64,000 nucleotides of DNA from Nocardiopsis mwathae (GTDB lineage: Bacteria > Actinomycetota > Actinomycetes > Streptosporangiales > Streptosporangiaceae). A program made the translations under genes and the position numbers. Positions within the stretch are counted from its first letter, which is position 1. Each line of letters starts with the position of its first letter. Below the pieces are notes generated by a model. The model was given only the letters and a program-made list of their open reading frames with translations. It was not told the origin of the DNA and made no database searches. Location of the stretch: assembly GCF_014201195.1 (NCBI RefSeq), contig NZ_JACHDS010000001.1, forward strand, positions 4,464,001-4,528,000, given 5' to 3'. Positions 24,110-33,549 of this stretch are shown piece by piece.

Positions 24110-25096
24110 CTACTCCCCGGACGCCTCCGAGGCCCGGCGGCGGGCGACCTCGTAGAGGGACACTCCCGCGGCGACCGACGCGTTGAGGGATTCCGCGCCC
24201 GTGATGGGGATGCTGGCGATCGCGTCGCAGGTCTCGCGGACGAGGCGGGACAGCCCCTTGCCCTCCGAGCCCACCACGACCACGATCGGGCCGGTGGCCA
24301 GGTCGAGGTCGTCCAGCCGCACGTCGCCGTCGGCGTCGAGGCCGACCACGAACAGGCCCGCCTTCTTGTACTCCTCCAGTGCCCGCGTCAGGTTGGTCGC
24401 CTGCGCGACCGGGAGGCGCGCCAGCGTGCCGGCCGAGGTCTTCCACGCCGTCATGGTGACGCCCGCCGCACGCCGCTCCGGGATCAGCAGCCCGTTCGCG
24501 CCGAACGCGGCCGCCGAACGCGCGATGGCGCCGAGGTTGTGCGGGTCGGTCACCCCGTCCAGCGCCACGATGAGCGCGGGCTCATCGGCGCCCAGGGCGG
24601 CCTCCAGCAGGTCGCTGTGGTGCCAGTAGCGGTACGGCTTCACCCGCAGCGCGATGCCCTGGTGCGCGGCGCCCGGCTGTCCGTTGCTCTCGCAGCGGCG
24701 GTCCAGCTCGGCGCGGTTCACCTCCACGATGTCCACCCCGGCGTCGCCCGCCAGCCGCGCCGCCTCGGTGACGCGGTCGTCGGAGTCGAGGCTGTTGAGC
24801 ATGAACAGGCGCGTGGCCGGCACCCCGGCGCGCAGCGCCTCGACCACGGGGTTGCGCCCGATCAGCAGCTCCGACACGGCCGGACCGTCCTGGCGCGCGC
24901 GTCCGGCGCCTTCGCCGCGCGCGCCCGCCGGGCGCTGCGCCTGCGTCGCCTGGGCCTTCTTGGCCGCGCGCCGCTGCTTGCCCTCGTACCAGTGCCGCTC
25001 CTGGGCCGGAAGCGTGCCCTTCTTGCCCTCAAGCGAGCGGCGGCCCTTGCCTCCGCTGCCCTTGGTCGGGCCCTTCTTGCTCTTCTTCGCCGGCAT
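24110..25096 (-). CDS. rlmB: 23S rRNA 2'-O-methyltransferase RlmB
   Basis: A 328-residue SPOUT enzyme that methylates the ribose of G2251 in 23S rRNA using SAM. A basic N-terminal extension of ~75 residues ([19 protein letters not shown]) precedes the substrate-binding domain ([15 protein letters not shown]) and the knotted domain with [34 protein letters not shown] and the terminal [18 protein letters not shown] motif. The start at MPAKK follows GGGAGG. It lies downstream of cysS, as in Streptomyces. Confidence 0.93.
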   Translation of the reverse strand: MPAKKSKKGPTKGSGGKGRRSLEGKKGTLPAQERHWYEGKQRRAAKKAQATQAQRPAGARGEGAGRARQDGPAVSELLIGRNPVVEALRAGVPATRLFMLNSLDSDDRVTEAARLAGDAGVDIVEVNRAELDRRCESNGQPGAAHQGIALRVKPYRYWHHSDLLEAALGADEPALIVALDGVTDPHNLGAIARSAAAFGANGLLIPERRAAGVTMTAWKTSAGTLARLPVAQATNLTRALEEYKKAGLFVVGLDADGDVRLDDLDLATGPIVVVVGSEGKGLSRLVRETCDAIASIPITGAESLNASVAAGVSLYEVARRRASEASGE

Positions 25097-25258
25097 GAAC
25101 GCCGCCTCCCCCTCGCGTCTCTTCGCACGCGTGCATGCCGGAACCCGTGGTGGTCCCGTCAGGTGTGGTTTTCGTGGTTTCGGATGATGTGGCCTACTGC
25201 CCATGGTGCCGCATGGCCGCGACCGGCCCGGCCGACCTCTGCCGGGCCCGCCTGCCGG

Positions 25259-26662
25259 CTAGTCGCGGCGCAGCTCCCAGCGGGGGCCGTGCGGGGTGTC
25301 CTCCACCGAGATCCCCGCCTGCGAGAGCCGGTCGCGGATCTCGTCGGCCGCCGCGTAATCCTTGCGCACCCGTGCCGCCTGGCGCTGCTCCAGGGCCACC
25401 GCGACGAGCGCGTCGACGACCTCGCGCAGCCCGGTGTCCTCTGCCCCCGCCCACTGCGCGGAGAGCGGGTCCAGGCCCAGGACGTCGAGCATCGTCCGCA
25501 GTTCGGCGGCGAGTTCGGAGACGCGCTCCTTGCGCCCCTCGGACAGTGCCGAGTTCCCCTCGCGCACGTGGCCGTGGATGATCGCCAGCGCCTGGGAGAC
25601 GCCGAGGTCGTCGTCGAGCGCCGACGCGAACTCCGCCGGGACGCTCGGCGCCGGCTCCACGTCCCCGACGACCTCGGTCGCCCGGGTGAGGAAGCCCTCG
25701 ATCCGCTGGTAGGCGGCGGCCGCCTCGCGCAGCGCCTCGTCGGAGTAGTCGATGACCGAGCGGTAGTGCGCCTGGCCGAGGTAGTAGCGCAGCTCGACCG
25801 GCCGCACCTTGCGCACCATCTCCGGGATCAGCAGCGAGTTCCCGAGCGACTTGCTCATCTTCTCACCGCCCATCGTCAGCAGGCCGTTGTGCAGCCAGTA
25901 CCGGGCGAACCCGTCACCGGCCGCCTGCGACTGGGCGATCTCGTTCTCATGGTGCGGGAAGACCAGGTCCAGACCGCCGCCGTGGATGTCGAAGGTCGGG
26001 CCGAGGTACTCGGTGGCCATGGCCGAGCACTCCAGGTGCCAGCCCGGCCGACCGCGCCCCCACGGTGTGTCCCAGCTCGGTTCGCCGGGCCGGGCGCCCT
26101 TCCACAGCGCGAAGTCGCGCGGGTCGCGCTTGTCGCGGTCGCAGTCGGTGTCCGCCGCACCGCGCATCTGGTCGACCTTCTGGTTGGACAGTGCCCCGTA
26201 CTCGGGGAACGACAGCACGTCGAAGTAGACGTCGCCCGAGCCGTCGCCGGCGGCGTAGGCGTGCCCGGTGTCGATCAGTCGGCGCATCAGCTCGATCATC
26301 TGCGGCACGTGCCCGGTGGCGCGCGGCTCGACGGTCGGCGGCAGGCAGCCCAGGATGTCGTAGGCCCAGCCGAACGCGCGCTGGTTGCGCTCGCTGACCT
26401 CCCACCAGGGGACGCCTTCCTCGTGCGCGACGCGGATGATCTTGTCGTCGATGTCGGTGACGTTGCGGCACAGCGTCACCGAGAAGCCCTTGTGGGTGAG
26501 CCAGCGCCGGAGTATGTCGAAGTTCACACCGGAGCGCACGTGCCCGATGTGCGGCGGCGCCTGCACCGTGGCACCACACAGGTACAGCGAGACACACCCC
26601 TCGTGCAGGGGGGTGAAATCGCGGACCTCGCGGGCTCGGGTGTCATAGAAGCGCAGACTCAC
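25259..26662 (-). CDS. cysS: Cysteinyl-tRNA synthetase
   Basis: A 467-residue class I synthetase charging tRNA-Cys. The first zinc-ligand Cys is in YLCGATVQ, the HIGH signature is [10 protein letters not shown], the second Cys lies in WHLECSAMA, followed by the [18 protein letters not shown] zinc His and KMSKS. The C-terminal DALR and anticodon-binding regions are complete. The GTG start at 26662 lies six bases after TACCCT, so the message is probably leaderless. The mycothiol paralogue MshC is excluded by length and by the C-terminal domain. Confidence 0.97.
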   Translation of the reverse strand: MSLRFYDTRAREVRDFTPLHEGCVSLYLCGATVQAPPHIGHVRSGVNFDILRRWLTHKGFSVTLCRNVTDIDDKIIRVAHEEGVPWWEVSERNQRAFGWAYDILGCLPPTVEPRATGHVPQMIELMRRLIDTGHAYAAGDGSGDVYFDVLSFPEYGALSNQKVDQMRGAADTDCDRDKRDPRDFALWKGARPGEPSWDTPWGRGRPGWHLECSAMATEYLGPTFDIHGGGLDLVFPHHENEIAQSQAAGDGFARYWLHNGLLTMGGEKMSKSLGNSLLIPEMVRKVRPVELRYYLGQAHYRSVIDYSDEALREAAAAYQRIEGFLTRATEVVGDVEPAPSVPAEFASALDDDLGVSQALAIIHGHVREGNSALSEGRKERVSELAAELRTMLDVLGLDPLSAQWAGAEDTGLREVVDALVAVALEQRQAARVRKDYAAADEIRDRLSQAGISVEDTPHGPRWELRRD

Positions 26663-26980
26663 AGTGCCAGGGTAGCCGTTTCGCGACCGTCCGGGGCCGC
26701 CGTCCGGCATCCCGCTGACCTCTGTCCACGTCCGGTCACCCCCGCCCCGGAGCCCCGCACCGCCCCCGAGAATTGGACGTGCCTTAATTCCCGACCTTGT
26801 GTCCGAAGAAACCGAGGCATTCCCCACTCCCGGTCACCCATCCGTCACCCGAGCCCGCATAATCCGCGACGAACTGGACCGTTTTCATTTCGCAACGGCG
26901 CCGGCGTCCGATCTGGATCCGGCCACTTCCGGGCAGATCCTCGTGTCGGCGGTGTTCACTGGACTACCCTTCTGCGCACG
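26663..26980. other. Divergent promoter region
   Basis: 318 bp between cysS (minus) and the DUF2637 gene (plus). TACCCT boxes lie close to both starts: one reading minus just before the cysS GTG, one at 26965-26970 on the plus strand. No further gene is seen. Confidence 0.5.
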
Positions 26981-28837
26981 ATGGCCGTTAAACCCTCCTC
27001 CGAATCCACCGGTCCGCGCCTCGCGCCCGAACCGGCCGGCACCGGTTCCCCGCTCCCCGCCATCGCCCTGACGGGGGTCGGGGTACTGCTGATCGCCGCT
27101 TCCGCCGTTCTGCTGTCCTACAACGGCATCTACCAGATCGCGCTGCTCGGCGGCATCGAGCCGCGCTACGCCCACCTGTACCCGGCGGGCTTCACACTGC
27201 TGCTCCTGATGTCGTTCGGGGCCAGCTACCTGCTGCGAGCCGCGCCGCGACCGCGCCGCCTGTGGGCCGACGCGCTGATCCTCGCCCTGATCCTGCTGGC
27301 GGCGGGCGCGAGCGCGCTGCACGCCACCGGAACCGCGATGCCCAAGGGGCTGGTCGTCGTCGCCGTCGCCGCGACGCCGTGGCTCGCGCTGCTCGTCGCC
27401 TTCCGCGTCTTCATGTGGGTCTACATGCACCTGCGCGGCGAGGGCGACGACGAGCCCCGACCCGCGGCGGCGCCGCGTCCCCGGCGCCCCGTGCCGCCGC
27501 CCGAGGCGACCGTGCCCGCGGCCCCGGTCGCGCGGGACGAGCCCGCTGCGGCCGACGTCGAGACGACCGCTCCGATCTCGCCGCCGGCGGCGCCGCAGCG
27601 GATCCACGGCGCCGCCGAACACGAGGAGGGCGACGAGGACAGACCGAGGAAGGCGCGCCGGGCGCAGACTCGGCGTCGCGAGCCCTCGCTGCTCTGGCCC
27701 CGCTCACATGGCGAACCGCAGGCGGGAAGGCGCGAGGAGAAGGCCGCCGAGGAGGAGGCTGCGCAGCCGCCCGCCGAGAAGACCGGGGTGAGGCCCGCGG
27801 GCGGTACCGACGCGACGGCGACGCCGGTGGCAGGCGTACACCTGCTGCGTCCGGTGGAAACCGCTGACGGACCGGAGAAGGCCGGGCCCGCCGCCGACCC
27901 CGCCACCGAGCATGAGGCCGCCGCCGAGCCGATGTCGGCGGACGAAGCAGGGCCGACGGACGAGGCGCGAGGTCCTGCGGCGGCCGAGCTGGCCGAGCCG
28001 CCCGAGCCGAACGAGACAGCCGAGGCGGCCGCACGGAAGGGTGCGGTCGGGCGGGAGAGCGCTGCGGAGCCGTCGGTCGCGGAGGCTGCGCCGACCGCGG
28101 ATCCGGTGCCGCCGTCGGCGCCGCAGGCTCCCGAGGCGGTCGCTGAGCCCGCCGACCGGGCGGATGAGAAGGCTCCGGCCGACGGCCGGGGCGCCCATGA
28201 CGCCGGGGGTGCGCAAGGCGAGCGGGACGAGTGGGCCGACAAGGCGGACGCGATCGAGGCGATCCGCCGGGCCGAGGAGGCCCGCGAGGCCGCGATCCGC
28301 GCGGAGGAGGCACGGGCCGAGCAGCAGGCGGCGCAGGCCGGGCGGGCGACCGCGGACGCGGTCGACGCCGCGGACGGCCCCGGCGCTCCGGTTCTGCCCC
28401 GGCGCACGCCCGGCAGCGGCAATCCGATCAAGCTGGCGGCCGAGCCCACGCCTGTTCCCCGGCCGGCGGAGGGGCGCACGGCACCGGGCGCCGCCGACCC
28501 CGCCGTCGTTCCGCAGGCCGCGGAGGGCGACGACGGCTTCCCCCACGACATCGTCCCGGCCGACCCCACGAGCGACGAGGCCGAGAGCGTCGCCGTGCGG
28601 ACGGCACGTGCCGATCATGGGCGGCGGGGCGACCAGAGCGGGCGAGGGGATGCGGAGGCGTCCTACCTGCCGGACGACGCATCCGACCCGGATGACACCG
28701 GCGAGGAGGAGCGCGCCCCCATCGGGAAGCGCCCGATGGTGCTCAAGCCCCGGCGGCAGCCGATGTCCGCGTTCCCGTTCCCGGCCGACCCGCCGTCCCG
28801 CTCGGTGCGCAGCGAGCCCACGCCGCCGCAGGACTGA
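26981..28837 (+). CDS. DUF2637-like membrane protein with long disordered tail
   Basis: A 618-residue protein. The N-terminal ~150 residues contain four helices of the DUF2637 type (LIAASAVLLSYNGIYQIALL, AGFTLLLLMSFGASYLL, LILALILLAAGASAL, ATPWLALLVAFRVFMWVYM). The remaining ~450 residues are Ala/Glu/Pro-rich and disordered, with arginine-containing coiled parts (AIEAIRRAEEAREAAIRAEE). DUF2637 proteins are related to plasmid-spread Spd proteins; this chromosomal copy has no known role. A much longer open frame extends upstream through the rlmB/cysS antisense strand and is not real. The ATG at 26981 follows the end of the promoter region. It interrupts the cysS-ispF neighbourhood. Confidence 0.78.
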   Translation: MAVKPSSESTGPRLAPEPAGTGSPLPAIALTGVGVLLIAASAVLLSYNGIYQIALLGGIEPRYAHLYPAGFTLLLLMSFGASYLLRAAPRPRRLWADALILALILLAAGASALHATGTAMPKGLVVVAVAATPWLALLVAFRVFMWVYMHLRGEGDDEPRPAAAPRPRRPVPPPEATVPAAPVARDEPAAADVETTAPISPPAAPQRIHGAAEHEEGDEDRPRKARRAQTRRREPSLLWPRSHGEPQAGRREEKAAEEEAAQPPAEKTGVRPAGGTDATATPVAGVHLLRPVETADGPEKAGPAADPATEHEAAAEPMSADEAGPTDEARGPAAAELAEPPEPNETAEAAARKGAVGRESAAEPSVAEAAPTADPVPPSAPQAPEAVAEPADRADEKAPADGRGAHDAGGAQGERDEWADKADAIEAIRRAEEAREAAIRAEEARAEQQAAQAGRATADAVDAADGPGAPVLPRRTPGSGNPIKLAAEPTPVPRPAEGRTAPGAADPAVVPQAAEGDDGFPHDIVPADPTSDEAESVAVRTARADHGRRGDQSGRGDAEASYLPDDASDPDDTGEEERAPIGKRPMVLKPRRQPMSAFPFPADPPSRSVRSEPTPPQD

Positions 28838-28866
28838 CCGGGGCGACGGAATCGGCTCCGACGCAT

Positions 28867-28933
28867 CTCGCGGCCACACGTTGCGGGGCGGACCTTCGAG
28901 TCGAAGGTCCGCCCCGCAACGTGTGGCCGCGAG
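28867..28933. terminator. 33-bp perfect palindrome, bidirectional terminator
   Basis: Arms 28867-28899 and 28901-28933 are perfect reverse complements around one G. Each contains CCACACGTTGCGGGGCGG. It sits between the convergent DUF2637 gene and ispF. A stem of this length is unusual and may also block transcription collisions. Confidence 0.85.
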
Positions 28934-28945
28934 GATCGGAGTGGT

Positions 28946-29428
28946 TCAGGCGTCCAGCGGAACGCACAGGGCCGTGGCGACGGCCGCGAGGCCCTCGCCC
29001 CGGCCGGTGAGCCCCAGGCCGTCGGTGGTCGTCGCCGACACCGTGACGGGGGCGCCAGCGGCGTCCGAGAGGACCTTCTCGGCCTCCTGGCGGCGCGGCG
29101 CGAACTTCGGCCGGTTGCCGATGACCTGCACCGCGATGTTGCCGATCTCGAAGCCCGCGGCGCGGACCCGGGCCGCGGCCTCGCTGAGCAGGGCGACGCC
29201 GGAGGCACCCTTCCAGCGTGGGTCGGAGGTGCCGAACTGGGCGCCGAGGTCGCCGATCCCGGCCGCGGAGAACAGAGCGTCACACGCGGCGTGCGCTGCG
29301 ACGTCTCCGTCGGAATGGCCGCTCATGCCGTCCTCACCCGGCCATTCCAGGCCTGCGAGGAAAAGGACGCGTCCTGGCATAAATGGGTGGACGTCGGTTC
29401 CGACGCCCACCCTAGGCATTTTCAGCAT
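28946..29428 (-). CDS. ispF: 2-C-methyl-D-erythritol 2,4-cyclodiphosphate synthase
   Basis: A 160-residue enzyme of the non-mevalonate isoprenoid pathway; it cyclises CDP-methylerythritol phosphate. Metal ligands are in [10 protein letters not shown] and the [16 protein letters not shown] loop; the C-terminal signature is [15 protein letters not shown]. The start is ATG 29428, or an internal ATG at 29419. It follows carD with 27 bases between them. The usual partner ispD is not between carD and ispF. Confidence 0.96.
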   Translation of the reverse strand: MLKMPRVGVGTDVHPFMPGRVLFLAGLEWPGEDGMSGHSDGDVAAHAACDALFSAAGIGDLGAQFGTSDPRWKGASGVALLSEAAARVRAAGFEIGNIAVQVIGNRPKFAPRRQEAEKVLSDAAGAPVTVSATTTDGLGLTGRGEGLAAVATALCVPLDA

Positions 29429-29455
29429 GAATGCAGTGGTTCTTCGTGGCCTTTA

Positions 29456-29938
29456 TTAATTGGTGAGGACTTCGTCGAGGAGAGCTTCGGCCTTGTCCTC
29501 GTTGGTCTTTTCCGCGAGAGCGAGTTCACTGACCAGTATCTGCCTGGCCTTTGCGAGCATTCGCTTCTCGCCGGCCGAGAGGCCGCGCTCCTTGTCGCGC
29601 CGCCAGAGGTCGCGGACGACCTCGGCCACCTTGTTGACGTCGCCGGAGGCAAGCTTCTCCAGGTTCGCCTTGTAGCGCCGCGACCAGTTGGTGGGCTCTT
29701 CGGTGTGCGGTGCGCGCAGCACCTCGAAGACCCGGTCCAGGCCTTCCTGGCCCACCACGTCGCGAACACCGACATCCTGGGCGTTCTCGGCAGGCACGCG
29801 TACCGTGAGATCACCCTTGTCGACCCTCAGAACGAGGTAGGTCCTATCCTCACCCTTAATGGTGCGAGTCTCGATCGCCTCAATACGAGCAGCCCCATGA
29901 TGGGGGTAGACAACGGTGTCGCCGACCTTGAAAGTCAT
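29456..29938 (-). CDS. carD: CarD/CdnL transcription factor
   Basis: A 160-residue RNA-polymerase-binding factor that stabilises open promoter complexes, important at rRNA promoters. The N-terminal Tudor-like RID is [20 protein letters not shown] through [10 protein letters not shown]; the C-terminal helical DNA-binding domain includes the conserved [15 protein letters not shown] Trp. GGAAGGGG precedes the ATG. It heads an operon with ispF. Confidence 0.97.
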   Translation of the reverse strand: MTFKVGDTVVYPHHGAARIEAIETRTIKGEDRTYLVLRVDKGDLTVRVPAENAQDVGVRDVVGQEGLDRVFEVLRAPHTEEPTNWSRRYKANLEKLASGDVNKVAEVVRDLWRRDKERGLSAGEKRMLAKARQILVSELALAEKTNEDKAEALLDEVLTN

Positions 29939-30359
29939 GTGACAAGTACCCCTTCCGCTACCACAAGGGTACCATGAATCTGTGACTTAACGTACCTATT
30001 CCGTTTGCGTACGTGCAGGTCAGCGGCACTTTTCGGGGCTTGACAAAGTGCGCCGGAGGTGCTTCCGGCACCCGAGGAAACCGTTCCGGACGCGCGTTCT
30101 CGCTGGCCAAGGCCGACCGCAGTACCTACCCAGAGTAACCGCTCGGGGCCGCCGAAGGAGCCGGAAAAAGTCGCGGAAGGTTCCGCCGAAGGTCCCGAAT
30201 CGCCGCCGGACAAGGCCCCGAGCATCGCAAAGTGATCTTCGCCACTCGACGCGGCCGCGGCCCGCCGGTGCGGGCGCGATCGTCGGCCGCCTTCCGGTGA
30301 GCGAGCGGCCGTGCGGGGCCCGCCGGGCACGCCCTGGGGCGCGTTCCGCGGATCGTGTC
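29939..30359. other. carD promoter region, 421 bp
   Basis: It contains an A/T-richer stretch next to carD (29965-30010) likely to hold its promoter; a minus-strand TTGTCA occurs at 30039-30044. The rest is GC-rich with no credible gene on either strand. Confidence 0.45.
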
Positions 30360-31022
30360 CTACACCTCCGGGTCGTAGTCCTTGGGCTTCTCACCGGTGA
30401 CCATGTAGACCAGGTTGTCGGCGACGTGCACCGCGTGGTCGCCGAAGCGCTCGTAGAACCGCCCGGCCAGGGTCACGTCCATCGTGGCCTCGACCCCGTG
30501 CTCCCAGCCCGGGCGCAGGATGCGCTCCAGCAGCTTGCGGCGCAGACGGTCCATCCGGTCGTCGTCGGCGTCGAGCTCCAGTGCCGTCTCGACGTCGCGG
30601 TTGCTGACGACCTCGCCGGCCTTGATGACCAGCAGCTCGGCCTGGTGCCCCATCTCCAGCACGATGGAGCGCAGCTCCGCGGGGATGGCGGAGTCGGGGT
30701 GGCGGCGGCGCGCGATCTTGGCGATGTGCACCGCGTGGTCGCCCATCCGCTCCAGGTCACCGGCCATGTGCAGCGCGGTGATGATGGTGCGCAGGTCCTG
30801 GGCGACCGGCTGCTGCCGGGCCATCAGGTCGAACGCGCTCTTCTCGATCTCCTCGTCGAGGCGGTTGAGTTCGTCGTCTCCGGAGATGACTTCCTGGGCG
30901 GCGTTGATGTCGGCGTCGAGCAGCGCCGTCGTCGCGCGCGCGATGGCGTGCCGTGCCAGCCGGGTCATCTCGACGAGCCGGTCGCCTAGAGCGTCGAGCT
31001 CTTCATGGTAGGTGTCGCGCAT
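30360..31022 (-). CDS. phoU: Phosphate signalling protein PhoU
   Basis: A 220-residue protein of two three-helix bundles with the twin metal-binding motifs ERMGDHAVHIA (first half) and ERFGDHAVHVADN (second half). PhoU links the Pst transporter to the PhoR/SenX3 kinase and keeps the regulon off when phosphate is plentiful. It is divergent from senX3-regX3, the arrangement of Streptomyces phoU-phoRP. The start is ATG at 31022. Confidence 0.97.
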   Translation of the reverse strand: MRDTYHEELDALGDRLVEMTRLARHAIARATTALLDADINAAQEVISGDDELNRLDEEIEKSAFDLMARQQPVAQDLRTIITALHMAGDLERMGDHAVHIAKIARRRHPDSAIPAELRSIVLEMGHQAELLVIKAGEVVSNRDVETALELDADDDRMDRLRRKLLERILRPGWEHGVEATMDVTLAGRFYERFGDHAVHVADNLVYMVTGEKPKDYDPEV

Positions 31023-31041
31023 GGTTCACATCGTCCCAGGT

Positions 31042-31074
31042 GGTAGCTGAATCACTGCGGAAGGATCGGTGAAT
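31042..31074. promoter_or_regulatory. PHO box-like repeats between phoU and senX3
   Basis: Read on the minus strand, three successive 11-mers ATTCACCGATC, CTTCCGCAGTG and ATTCAGCTACC resemble the GTTCACC direct repeats recognised by PhoP/RegX3; units one and three match, two is poor. Confidence 0.4.
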
Positions 31075-31145
31075 AATCGCAGAATCTAGGTTGTAACACA
31101 TGGTCATTCGGGTAAAGCCCGGATCCGCCCGTTTACGATCGAATC

Positions 31146-32321
31146 GTGCAAGGAGAACTGCTGGCCACGATCGCCGGGATCGTGGGGCTCCTGGTCGGCC
31201 TCGCCGCCGGGCTCGCCCTCCGAACCGGAGCGTCGCGCCGCGGCACGCCCGAGCCGGCCCACTCCTCGGAGCTGCCGCCGGGCATCGCCGAGGTGCTCGC
31301 GGCCCTGCCCTCGTCCGCCGTGGTCCTCGACCCCGCCGACCGCGTGCTGCGGGCGAGCTCGGCCGCGCGCGCCTTCGGTATCGTGCGCGGCGAGGAACTG
31401 GTCATCGGCGACCTGCTGGCCCTGGCCCGGCGGGTGCGCCGGGATGGCGTCATCCGCGAGACCGAGATCGAGGTCGCCGTTCGCAAGTTCGGTCCCGACG
31501 CTACCTCGTTCGCCGTCCGTGTCGCTCCGCTCGGCGGCACCGGCCTCATCCTGGTCCTGGCCGAGGACCAGACCGAGCGCCGCCGTGTCGAGGCGGTCCG
31601 CCGCGACTTCGTCGCCAACATCAGCCACGAGCTGAAGACCCCGGTGGGCGCGCTGTCGCTGCTCGCCGAGACGGTGGCCGACGCCAGCGACGACCCCGAG
31701 GCCGTGCGCCGCTTCACCGGCCGCATGCAGCAGGAGGCCGCCCGGCTGACCAGCGTCATCCAGGACCTGATCACGCTCTCGCGGATCCAGGGCGCCGAAC
31801 CGATGACCGAGCCCAGCCGGGTCGATGTCACCGCGGTGGTCGAGGAGGCCCTCGACGCGGTGCGCATGGCCGCCGACGCCAAGGAGATCGAGCTGGTCTC
31901 CAGCGGCACCGAGGACATCTCCGTGATGGGCGACGAGGGGCTGCTCGTCACCGCCATGCGCAACCTCGTGGCGAACGCCGTCGCATATAGTCCGGAGCGC
32001 ACCCGGGTATCAGTCTCCGCTGATGCAACCGAGACGATGGTCGAGATCGGCGTCGCCGACCAGGGGATCGGTATCCCGCCCCAGGACCTGGAGCGGATCT
32101 TCGAGCGGTTCTACCGGGTCGACGCGGCACGCAGCCGCGCCACCGGCGGGACCGGGCTCGGGCTGGCCATCGTCAAACACATCATGACGCACCACCGCGG
32201 TGAAGTGACCGTGTGGAGCAAGGAGGGCTCGGGGTCGACGTTCACACTGCGTCTGCCCCGGCCGCACACCCGCGAGCGGACGGGCTCGGGGGAACCCACC
32301 TATCGGGAGGCAGCACAGTGA
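31146..32321 (+). CDS. senX3: Sensor histidine kinase SenX3/PhoR
   Basis: A 391-residue membrane kinase of the phosphate system. An N-terminal helix (TIAGIVGLLVGLAAGLAL) is followed by a PAS-like domain (SSAVVLDPADRVLRASSAAR), then HisKA with the phospho-His in FVANISHELKTPVGALSLLA, and HATPase with NAVAYSP, DQGIGIPPQD and GGTGLGLAIVKHI. It has one TM helix where SenX3 usually has two. The GTG at 31146 is six bases after TACGAT, so leaderless. The stop overlaps the regX3 start. Confidence 0.94.
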   Translation: MQGELLATIAGIVGLLVGLAAGLALRTGASRRGTPEPAHSSELPPGIAEVLAALPSSAVVLDPADRVLRASSAARAFGIVRGEELVIGDLLALARRVRRDGVIRETEIEVAVRKFGPDATSFAVRVAPLGGTGLILVLAEDQTERRRVEAVRRDFVANISHELKTPVGALSLLAETVADASDDPEAVRRFTGRMQQEAARLTSVIQDLITLSRIQGAEPMTEPSRVDVTAVVEEALDAVRMAADAKEIELVSSGTEDISVMGDEGLLVTAMRNLVANAVAYSPERTRVSVSADATETMVEIGVADQGIGIPPQDLERIFERFYRVDAARSRATGGTGLGLAIVKHIMTHHRGEVTVWSKEGSGSTFTLRLPRPHTRERTGSGEPTYREAAQ

Positions 32322-33016
32322 CGCGTGTACTTGTCGTTGAGGACGAGGAATCCTACAGCGATGCCCTGTCGTACATGCTGCGCAAGGAGGGCTTCGAGGT
32401 CGCGGTGGCGTCGACGGGGACGGTCGCCCTGGACACGTTCGACCGCACCGGCGCCGACCTGGTGCTGCTCGATCTGATGCTGCCGGGACTGCCCGGCACC
32501 GAGGTGTGCCGGACCCTGCGCCAGAAGTCCAACGTCCCGGTCATCATGCTCACGGCCAAGGACAGCGAGATCGACAAGGTCGTCGGTCTGGAGCTGGGCG
32601 CCGACGACTATGTGACCAAGCCGTTCTCCTCGCGCGAGCTCGTGGCCCGCATCCGGGCGGTGCTGCGCCGACGCGGTGAGGACGACAGCGCCGCACTGCC
32701 CACCGCGCTGGAGGTCGGCCCGGTCCGCATGGACGTGGAGCGGCACGTGGTGACGGTGCGCGGCGAGAACGTGCAGCTGCCGCTCAAGGAGTTCGAGCTG
32801 CTGGAGGTGCTGCTCCGCAACGCGGGGCGGGTGCTGACCCGCATGCAGCTGATCGACCGGGTCTGGGGCGCCGACTACGTGGGTGACACCAAGACGCTGG
32901 ACGTGCACGTCAAGCGGCTGCGCGCGAAGATCGAGGCCGACCCCGGCAACCCTCGGTTCATCGTGACCGTCCGCGGCCTCGGGTACAAGTTCGAGCCCGG
33001 CGCCGCCGACGAGTAG
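32318..33016 (+). CDS. regX3: Response regulator RegX3/PhoP
   Basis: A 232-residue OmpR-family regulator. The receiver has VVEDEESY, the Asp in LVLLDLMLPG, Thr in IMLTAKD and Lys in YVTKPFS. The C-terminal winged helix includes LTRMQLIDRVWGADY and HVKRLRAKIEADPG. GTGA overlap with the kinase stop, and GGGAGG before GTG 32318. It activates phosphate uptake genes under starvation in relatives. Confidence 0.96.
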   Translation: MTRVLVVEDEESYSDALSYMLRKEGFEVAVASTGTVALDTFDRTGADLVLLDLMLPGLPGTEVCRTLRQKSNVPVIMLTAKDSEIDKVVGLELGADDYVTKPFSSRELVARIRAVLRRRGEDDSAALPTALEVGPVRMDVERHVVTVRGENVQLPLKEFELLEVLLRNAGRVLTRMQLIDRVWGADYVGDTKTLDVHVKRLRAKIEADPGNPRFIVTVRGLGYKFEPGAADE

Positions 33017-33031
33017 CCGGCCGCTCTCCGT

Positions 33032-33086
33032 GATCTCGGGGCTGTCGACCGCGTCCCCCCGGTACGCGGTCGACAGCCCCGAGATC
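33032..33086. terminator. 23-bp hairpin terminator
   Basis: Perfect arms 33032-33054 and 33064-33086 (outer part GATCTCGGGGCTGTCGAC) with a 9-base loop separate regX3 from the convergent dtd gene. The outer flanks CTCCGTGATC and CACGGAG resemble the palindrome family at 21052-21129. Confidence 0.88.
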
Positions 33087-33101
33087 GGCCACGGAGCCGG
33101 C

Positions 33102-33527
33102 TCAGACGTCGAGGAGGACGGTGAAGGGGCCCTCGTTGGTGAGGGTCACCGACATCCGGGCGCCGAAGACACCGGTGGCGACCTCCGCTCCCAGTTCGCG
33201 GAGCTCCTTGACGACGGCGCCGACCAGCGGTTCGGCCACCGGTCCCGGCGCCGCCGCCTGCCAGGTGGGGCGCCTCCCCTTGCGGGCGTCGCCGTACAGC
33301 GTGAACTGGCTGATGACCAGGAGCGGTGCGCCGATGTCGGAGCAGGACCTCTCGTCCTCCAGGATCCGCAGCTTCCACAGTTTCGCGGCGAGCCTGCGCG
33401 CCTCGGCTTCGGTGTCGTCATGGGTGACGCCGACCAGAGCCAGTAGCCCGGGCCGGTCGATCTCGCCGACGACGGCACCGTCGACCGTCACCGACGCGTG
33501 GGCGACGCGCTGCACGACCGATCGCAC
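33102..33527 (-). CDS. dtd: D-aminoacyl-tRNA deacylase
   Basis: A 141-residue proofreading enzyme that removes D-amino acids (and Gly from tRNA-Ala) from mischarged tRNAs. Signature motifs are SQFTLYGD in the middle and [11 protein letters not shown] at the C-terminus (usual form NxGPVT, here Phe for Val). Length fits the family. It stands between regX3 and a membrane protein gene on the minus strand. Confidence 0.95.
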   Translation of the reverse strand: MRSVVQRVAHASVTVDGAVVGEIDRPGLLALVGVTHDDTEAEARRLAAKLWKLRILEDERSCSDIGAPLLVISQFTLYGDARKGRRPTWQAAAPGPVAEPLVGAVVKELRELGAEVATGVFGARMSVTLTNEGPFTVLLDV

Positions 33528-33549
33528 CGCTGTCCCTGCCTTTCTGCTG

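Noticed and set aside
24074-26980. Very long plus-strand open frame continuing into the DUF2637 gene
   Set aside because: It is antisense to tRNA-Thr, rlmB and cysS, which carry complete motifs; GC-rich DNA leaves such frames open. Only 26981-28837 is supported.
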